DNA from: Euglena gracilis
Lineage: Eukaryota > Euglenida > Euglenophyceae > Euglenales
Assembly (NCBI GenBank): GCA_039621445.1
Contig: CP154957.1
Location: 6,194,504 to 6,258,503, forward strand
Length of the DNA stretch: 64,000 nucleotides
Direction: 5' to 3'
Part shown: positions 58,737-64,000 of the stretch, piece by piece
Layout of the letters: every line of letters begins with the position of its first letter
Position numbering within the stretch: the first letter of the stretch is position 1
Made by a program: the position numbers and the translations under genes
Notes under the pieces: generated by a model
Databases searched by the model: none
Seen by the model: only the letters and a program-made list of their open reading frames with translations
What the model was told of the DNA's origin: nothing

Positions 58737-58944
58737 GTATTTTTGTGTCAAGAGAATGTGAGAAATTCAAAAAATGTGGGAAGTTTTTGCCAAAAATGGC
58801 GGCCATTTTTCCGATTAATTTTTCATTGTATGTGCTGCTGCGGGAAGTTTTTTTTATCCCATCAAGGACCCCAGTTGGTCGCCACAAGCCCTGGACTGAC
58901 CTCCGGGATCCAAAAAAAGAAGGCTGTCGTGAACTGTTTCCCAG

Positions 58945-59110
58945 CGAGTTCACAAAGCCAAGCCAACGCCGCCGCGAACACCAAGCCCGTCACGACGAAT
59001 AAAATCCGAGCCCCTTTCAGGCATGCCCATCGACCCAGGCCACAGCCGGCCAAAGCCCAGGCACAACCGGCCAAAGCTGCACGCCCACCTTCACGAAGCA
59101 ACAGCCCAAT
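58945..59110 (+). CDS. Exon, SR/Pro-rich, frame ambiguous
   Basis: Acceptor CTGTTTCCCAG. In phase with the previous exon it reads RVHKAKPTPPRTPSPSRRIK then SEPLSG; another frame reads SQSQANAAANTKPVTTNKIR and RPRPQPAKAQAQPAKAARPP. GT-AG phase favours the first, codon bias the second. Both are low-complexity and basic, so a nuclear, possibly RNA-associated, protein is a reasonable guess only. Confidence 0.5.
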
Positions 59111-59309
59111 TTATTGTGCAAAAGAATCGTTTCAGACAATCCTGTTCATCCGTTGCTTCAAAATCCCAAACTGCTCACTCCAACCAAACCCATTTCATTT
59201 CCAATGTTTCCCCCCGGGCGACAGGGAGTTGGCCATTGGGGAGAGACCGTGGAATCAAGGACAACGCGTAGGATTTCCATCTTTTGTGAATGCCTGTCCT
59301 CAATCCCCT

Positions 59310-59552
59310 GCCCACTGGAGCGGTTCATCTGCACGCCTCTCCCCTGGTGCCCCTGCCACCCACGATGAACCCAAACAATCCAGTGTGACGACAACGGTGA
59401 CACCAAAGCGTGAACCCCACGATGACGACGCAGCAAACGAAAAGACTGTGGGGAAGCGCCATGCCGCACCAGCTCCTCTCATAACTCCAGCTAACCCCAC
59501 AAAAAGTTTTACTTTGCACAAAGGAGGCAAACTCAGGCAAGCTCACCGATGA
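59310..59552 (+). CDS. Terminal exon, charged
   Basis: After CCACTGGAG: SSARLSPGAPATHDEPKQSS, VTTTVTPKREPHDDDAANEK, TVGKRHAAPAPLITPANPTK, SFTLHKGGKLRQAHR, TGA. Likely the same gene as the two previous exons, or followed by the exon at 59645 if a donor lies before the stop. Confidence 0.52.
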   Translation, partial: AHWSGSSARLSPGAPATHDEPKQSSVTTTVTPKREPHDDDAANEKTVGKRHAAPAPLITPANPTKSFTLHKGGKLRQAHR

Positions 59553-59644
59553 ACGCCTTTTTTCCCAGTGCACCTGCATCAAAATGTCCCCGCCACGGAA
59601 TTTTGGTCACTCTCCAATGCTCGCCTCTCCCTCCAACTGTGCAG

Positions 59645-59762
59645 CAAGCAGGAGATGGATGTCTTTTCTCGCGCCTCTGCCCAGAAGCAATCCCCACCTC
59701 CCCATGGAGATCTTTTCTGGGCTTCTTCCACAACGTCTTTCACCAGCAGAGGGGAGGAATGA
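59645..59762 (+). CDS. Terminal exon
   Basis: Acceptor CTCCAACTGTGCAG; KQEMDVFSRASAQKQSPPPH, GDLFWASSTTSFTSRGEE, TGA. Ser-rich. In frame after the one-base remainder of the acceptor. Confidence 0.5.
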
Positions 59763-59968
59763 AGTTGCGTTTTGCATTTTTCGCTTTGTTTGTGCCTTTT
59801 CTTCTGTTTGTTTGCTTGTCTTTCTTGCAAACCCACATTGTTCTCAAAACTCTATTTTGCATCTTTGGTGCCATTTTTTTGGTGCCTATTTTTGGGTGGT
59901 TTTCTCATTTTGTTGATTTTTGGGCCTTTTCTCTCAGATTTTGCACATTTCTGTGCATTTTGCTGCTC

Positions 59969-60105
59969 ACTTTTTTTTTTTTTTTTTTTTTTATTTTTTT
60001 TATTTTTTTTTTTTTTTTTTTTTTTTGTTTTTTTTTTTTTTTTTCTTTTCTTTTTACTTTTTTTTTTTTTTTTTTGTTTCTCTTTTTGCGCATTATCACA
60101 TTTTT
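59969..60105. repeat. Long poly-T tract
   Basis: About 130 bp almost entirely T with scattered A, C and G. It could be a retroposed poly-A tail in reverse, or a slippage tract. Any ORF through it is artefactual. Confidence 0.9.
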
Positions 60106-60222
60106 TTTTAAGCCATTCTTCCATCCTGATGTACAGGCTGAGGTGTTCTTGTCATTCAAAGATGAAAAAAGATGGAAAAGCAATATGTGCATACAAAGGA
60201 GGAAAGCGTGAAAGGATCATCA

Positions 60223-60294
60223 GCGTCCGTGGTGTAATGGTTAGCATGCAAGCCTTCCAAGCTTGCGTTCCGGGTTCGATTCCCGGCGGACGCA
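60223..60294 (+). tRNA. tRNA-Gly(UCC)
   Basis: Acceptor GCGTCCG/CGGACGC, D-arm GGTGTAATGGTTAGCATG, anticodon stem CAAGC/GCTTG around CTTCCAA (anticodon TCC), T-arm CCGGGTTCGATTCCCGG. No intron, CCA not encoded. Confidence 0.97.
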
Positions 60295-60351
60295 GTTTTT
60301 CCTGGAAATTTGAAAGCGCTTTGATGAGCACTTTTTGTTTGAATTGCAAAA

Positions 60352-60424
60352 TGCGAGGTGTGAGGATCGAACTCACGACCTTAGGATTATGAGACCTACG
60401 CGCTACCGACTGCGCCAACCTCGC
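60352..60424 (-). tRNA. tRNA-Met(CAU), elongator type
   Basis: Minus strand: acceptor GCGAGGT/ACCTCGC, D-arm GGCGCAGTCGGTAGCGC, anticodon loop CTCATAA (anticodon CAT), T-arm GTGAGTTCGATCCTCAC. The first pair is G-C rather than the A-T typical of eukaryotic initiators, so it is probably an elongator. It converges with tRNA-Gly, 57 bp apart. Confidence 0.96.
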
Positions 60425-60529
60425 CTGATGGCTCGCCTAATTACACATACCCAACTCACTTTGTTTCCTTCAGTTTGTGGGTTGGGACTGCAGCGGTCTG
60501 ATCTCTGTGCTTCCGTTCCACAGCATTCC

Positions 60530-60651
60530 AATGGGCCTTTGATGGCTCAGCATGCTGCCCTTGTTCAGGATTATGCACAGAAAAGGCAGATGCAATTGGA
60601 GCGGGCAAAGGCGTTGCGATGCCGGCAAAAGGGAAGCTTTGAAGGAGGCCA
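60530..60651 (+). CDS. Exon, helical Gln/Arg-rich
   Basis: Acceptor TTCCGTTCCACAG; HSNGPLMAQHAALVQDYAQK, RQMQLERAKALRCRQKGSFE, GGHL; donor CTCAG/GTGATG (phase 2). The next acceptor (60782) is phase-compatible with one of its frames. Confidence 0.58.
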
Positions 60652-60782
60652 TCTCAGGTGATGCCTGAGTTTCCTGATGATGACACCATTCCACTGAGCA
60701 CCCCTGTCATCTTTCGGTTCTTCCCATTTCTCCTGTTCAAAGCCGATTTTGTCATGGATGTTTTGTTTGCTTTTTTCGACAG

Positions 60783-61060
60783 GGATGCAATTGCTCACTC
60801 TGGTGAAGATTGTGACGGGCGATTTGGCTCGTCCGCTCAGCACGTCGTTTGGCAAGCTTCCCGTCCTCCTGCTTCTCGACGAACCCACAGCCCAGCAGTC
60901 ACAGCCAGTTCAACTAGAAGAGCATCAGCCCCGTCGGGAACAATGGTTTCTGGCACAGCGTGTTGGGATGAAAACTGTGCAAAACAAAGAGCCCATTGCG
61001 CGATTGAACCAGAGAGTCATTGCAAAGGTCACAGTTTAGGTTTACAGTTTCAGTGACATT
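60783..61060 (+). CDS. Terminal exon, two competing frames
   Basis: Acceptor TTTTTTCGACAG. In phase with the previous exon: DAIAHSGEDCDGRFGSSAQH, then a Ser/Arg-rich part and CWDENCAKQRAHCAIEPESH (Cys/His-rich), ending GLQFQ and TGA. The alternative frame opens MQLLTLVKIVTGDLARPLST and ends with TAG at 61039. Splice phase favours the first; the alternative has good codon bias. Confidence 0.52.
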
Positions 61061-61099
61061 CCTTGGTGTGCATTTTGCTTCCAACCAATTCGCCTTGTC

Positions 61100-61640
61100 T
61101 CCAATTTGGATTGGATTGGTTCGGCATTCCAGCCCCCACCCCCTGGGTCGCTTGGCACGGCGAAATGAGTACCCCCCCCCCCTGGTCCAGCCAGCCCCCT
61201 CTGCACGGCAAAGCTTGGCACGGGATGCCGATCCATACCAATGGAAATTTCATTTGGGAATTCCTCCACTGCGGCTGACCCCCCCCCCATGGGGGTCTGA
61301 CCCCTCGACATGGCAAGATGTTCACGCCCCCTGATGGCCGAGGGTCCTCGTCAAACGTGCGGAACCTCCCCCCCCCCGCCACGCCATCTCAGCCTGACAA
61401 CAGTTGGAGTTTTTTGATAAACTTTTTATTTTTGCTTGCTCTCAAAACACAAAATCTTTTACCAAGAAGAAAATCAGGGTGCAGGCCGCAAAAAAAAAAT
61501 ATTTTTGCAAGATCAATGATTTTATCCGCAAACTCACCCAGAGACAGCCAATCCGGGGGAGGAAAATGATTTCTCTATCTTGTTTCATCTCACAATGGTT
61601 GGTTGTCAGGGTCTTTGTTCCTCATTGGAGGAGGCTTTTC
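61100..61640. other. Stretch with no supported gene
   Basis: C-run and G-run containing sequence with GGCACGG/CCGTGCC words (61130-61330), then AT-rich DNA. No convincing exon. Confidence 0.4.
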
Positions 61641-61653
61641 TTTTCAGTCCCAG

Positions 61654-61728
61654 GCCCTGGTTGAGATCCCTGGCGTGCCTGCTCTGCAAGAACATGCATG
61701 GTCTCGTCTAGAAAGAATGCCACCTCAG
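61654..61728 (+). CDS. 25-codon internal exon
   Basis: Textbook flanks: TTTTCAGTCCCAG and CCTCAG/GTGTGC. It reads ALVEIPGVPALQEHAWSRLE then RMPPQ, phase 0 at both ends. It may be downstream of the 60530 exon only if the intervening stop is skipped, otherwise another gene. Confidence 0.55.
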
Positions 61729-62139
61729 GTGTGCGCATATGATGACATAGGCCAAAATTCTGCCATGCATTTTTGTTTCAAAAAGTGCGGTTTCCGTTGC
61801 ACAGCGAGGTTGCGCTCTGCTCTTGTGCACTCATCACACACGGCGTGTCAAACTGAATTGCAGTCCAGATGAAAACAACAAGTCCCCCTCCCCCAGGACC
61901 CCTGTCTTGAGGGGGTCATACTTAATACGTGGGGAGACAGTGCTCAATACAAAACACCTGAAGGAGGCTCAAAGAAATGAAAACTCCCACACATGATGGT
62001 GTTTTTCTTAAGACAGGGTAGCAGGGGGGGAACTGGCCTCCCCCCCCCCCTGGTGGCCCCCAGAACTCCCATCCACGCGAGTGAGGGGGGGATCCTGGGG
62101 GCGATCTGGGGGGCGGAGAAATTGGCCCTTGGAATGAGG

Positions 62140-62345
62140 CTTTGCAAAAACCGGAGCCCACACTGGACATTTTCCTACACCCCCCCACCCCCCCCACCCC
62201 GCCAGTGGGCTCCGTTTTTGCCAATATACGGCCACCAATTTTTTTTTAAATTCGAGCAAAATGAAATCGCAAAATAAAAACTGGCGAACTCCAAAACGGG
62301 AAAAAAAGTTTTCTGGCATCGCTGGGGCTCCGTTTTTGCAATCTA
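62140..62345 (+). repeat. TTGCAA-type element fragments
   Basis: GGCTTTGCAAAAACCGGAGC then CACTGGACATTTTCCTACAC and, 60-180 bp on, GTGGGCTCCGTTTTTGCCAA and GGGGCTCCGTTTTTGCAATC. These are inverted ends of the E1/E2 type with a short interior. Confidence 0.55.
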
Positions 62346-62553
62346 CGGCCACCACAGGGGGGGGGGAGGGGCCGCCCCCCCCTCCTCCCCCCTGCCCCCC
62401 CCATCATCACTGACGCCCACCATGCTTTACTTTTTCCCCAACTCTTCGTGTAGCCGGGTTGCCGCCATTTTCCGGGCACTTTTGGCCCTTTTTGGACGGC
62501 TTGGGTTGTTTTTGGGGGGTAAGAAAAACAAAAAAAGCCCTGGAACGCTGTAC

Positions 62554-62642
62554 CTAACGATCTTTTGATTTCCGCTGAACTCCACGGCCAGCATTTTGAG
62601 GGCGTTTCGTTCCAAGCATTGTAAACCAGGTTTTGTGTGGTG
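62554..62642 (-). CDS. Internal exon, minus strand
   Basis: Minus-strand acceptor GAAGAGCTCAG and donor GTTAG/GTACAG enclose 89 bp: HHTKPGLQCLERNALKMLAV then EFSGNQKIV(R). Both splice sites are canonical. Neighbouring exons not identified. Unknown protein. Confidence 0.6.
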
Positions 62643-62699
62643 CTGAGCTCTTCATGTGTCTGATGGTACCATGTTTGAGGCATGTGGCTGCCAGGGCGG

Positions 62700-62925
62700 A
62701 CCTTCAGCCCGACTTGTCGGCCCAACCCGGACTGGCCTCGTCTAGCGCCCAGCCTGGCAGCCCGGCCTGGCCCAGCTAGGCTGGCAGCCTGGCAACCTGG
62801 CCCAGCCAGGAGCCCAGCAGCCAGCCCTGGCCCGGACCAGCCTGGCCTGGTGACCTGGCCCGGCCAGCAGCTCAGCGGCGTGGTGCGGCCCTGCCTGGCC
62901 TGGCCCAGGCGGAGTAGATTCCAAG
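62700..62925. repeat. GGCCAGCCTGGC-type GC-rich array
   Basis: Degenerate CCTGGCCC/AGCCTGGCAGCC units, rich in BstNI-like CCWGG words, resembling 40300-40400 and 63830-63990. Low complexity, no frame supported. Confidence 0.7.
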
Positions 62926-62929
62926 GGCT

Positions 62930-64000
62930 TCATTTTTGGTCTCCGGACATTTCCTTTGATTTTGCTTCATTGTCGAGATATTTAGGGAAAATCGATTTTT
63001 TACCACAAAAAACGGTCCAATGAAAACACCCAAAAATGGCCATTTTGCGCCACGAAAGCGGACCGGAACACGGGCCAGGCGTGTTGGCAGCCAAAACAGC
63101 GAACGGGGGGGGGGGGGCGATGGAGGGCCTCAGGGGTATATATCGTCAGTGAGGCATTTCCAGAAATGATGTACGTTTTCTTGAGATATTTTCGAAAAAT
63201 AGAAATTTCCATTTTTTGGGCCAGCCAACCATTTTTTCTTTTTCCCCCAACTCTTCGTGTAGCCCGAGTAACGACCATTTTCTGGCCAATTTTGGCCAGT
63301 TTCTGGACAATGTTGGGCTGTTTTCGGGGTCAAGAAATGGATGTTTCCAAAATGCATAGGAAATGAAGTTAACAAAAGGAGGTCCAGATTAAAGCCCTTT
63401 TAATGCCTCATCTAACACTGTTTCAGTTTCCCCGTGATTTGGCGGCTGGCCTGAGTTATGGCCATTTTTATCCCGGTTCGCTCCAAAGCTGCGCTGTTTT
63501 TGATTTGGCCATTTTCGGGGTCAAAAAATTGAATGTTTCAAAACATCTCCAAACTTTTTGTCAATTGAAGGAAATAACTGGGGACCTAACATAAAGCCAC
63601 CGGGACCCTTCCTGTATCGCACCGCATGGGCCACCAGGGCCAGTCGGACGCCCTGATATGGCACATTTTGTGCTGTTTTGGCCTGTTTTGATTTCCGTTT
63701 TCGGCCCGTTTTTTTTGGTCAAAAAGTCGAATCAAAATATCTCCAGAATGGTGGGGAATCAAAACAAATGGTTGGGGATTAATATGAAATCCCTGGGACA
63801 TCTGTGGCCCTGTGTTGATTGCCAGGGCCAATTGCGCGTTTGGGCCAGGCTGGTCGGGCTGCTCGAGGCCGAGCCGCTGTTGGCCAGGCTGGGCCTTTGC
63901 GTCACCTGGCTGGGCCAGGCCATCGGGCTGCCGGCCCGGCCTGGCCACACGCCAGTCCGCCGGGCCACCAGCTAGTCCAGGCCTTGGCTGCCACAAGCCC
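62930..64000. other. Terminal stretch, repeat-like, no gene
   Basis: Repeated modules of AAATCGATTTTT, GGCCATTTT.GG and CCCCCAACTCTTCGTGTAGCC (the last also at 62436) suggest another dispersed repeat family; a GC-rich array closes the window. No exon with convincing splice sites. Confidence 0.5.

Noticed and set aside
58587-59552. A 321-codon uninterrupted plus-strand frame as a single protein
   Set aside because: Its middle third is family A repeat with a canonical GT-AG pair around it (58737-58944, 208 bp). Splicing changes the frame, so the continuous ORF is probably coincidental.
59905-60192. Lys-rich minus-strand protein over the poly-T tract
   Set aside because: It is a translation of a homopolymer run.
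60783-61039. ABC-transporter Walker B from LLLLDEPTA
   Set aside because: There is no Walker A, signature or other ATPase block nearby, and splice phase favours another frame; the match is chance.

Overview
The window is nuclear DNA of an intron-rich, repeat-laden eukaryote, most likely a large-genome protist; the lineage cannot be fixed from sequence alone. The basis is short exon-like open stretches (70-260 bp) with GT/AG flanks and pyrimidine tracts, four eukaryotic-type tRNA genes without encoded CCA, long introns packed with dispersed and inverted repeats, TTAGGG-like cores in some elements, and no bacterial operon structure. Almost all genes are seen only as exons, so most CDS entries are exon models, not whole proteins.

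Layout. 0-5 kb: isolated exons on both strands and a TA-flanked MITE. 5.3-15.3 kb (copy A) and 25.9-37.65 kb (copy B): a direct segmental duplication. It carries a six-exon DJ-1/PfpI-family amidotransferase-like gene and two further partly decayed coding blocks. 12-20 kb: G-rich inverted-repeat elements, some with 9-bp target duplications, and an exon resembling the TPR region of TRAPPC12. 19.8-23 kb: minus-strand exons that are inverted paralogues of exons at 43 kb, plus tRNA-Leu and tRNA-Ser. 23-26 kb: longer open frames of unknown function. 39.5-41.4 kb: a three-exon gene with phase-consistent splice sites. 41.6-53.7 kb: scattered exons. 56-61.7 kb: the densest run of plus-strand exons (charged, coiled-coil or SR-like), with tRNA-Gly and tRNA-Met. 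62-64 kb: one minus-strand exon, then repeats.

The strongest functional call is the DJ-1/PfpI pair. Both copies keep the nucleophile-elbow Cys motif and the fold's conserved blocks. Copy B has gained a 375-bp inverted-repeat element, with a perfect 4-bp GTAC duplication, inside its last codons, so its predicted C-terminus is element-encoded; copy A preserves the empty site. The two copies also show other empty/filled element pairs, a 1.46-kb intronic insertion, a local inversion and frameshifts.

The most unusual general feature is a set of short elements capped by poly-C/poly-G runs. Each family has its own AT-rich word next to the cap. They differ from the MITE and from the 9-bp-TSD G-rich elements. 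I found no transposase, CRISPR array, toxin or viral gene.
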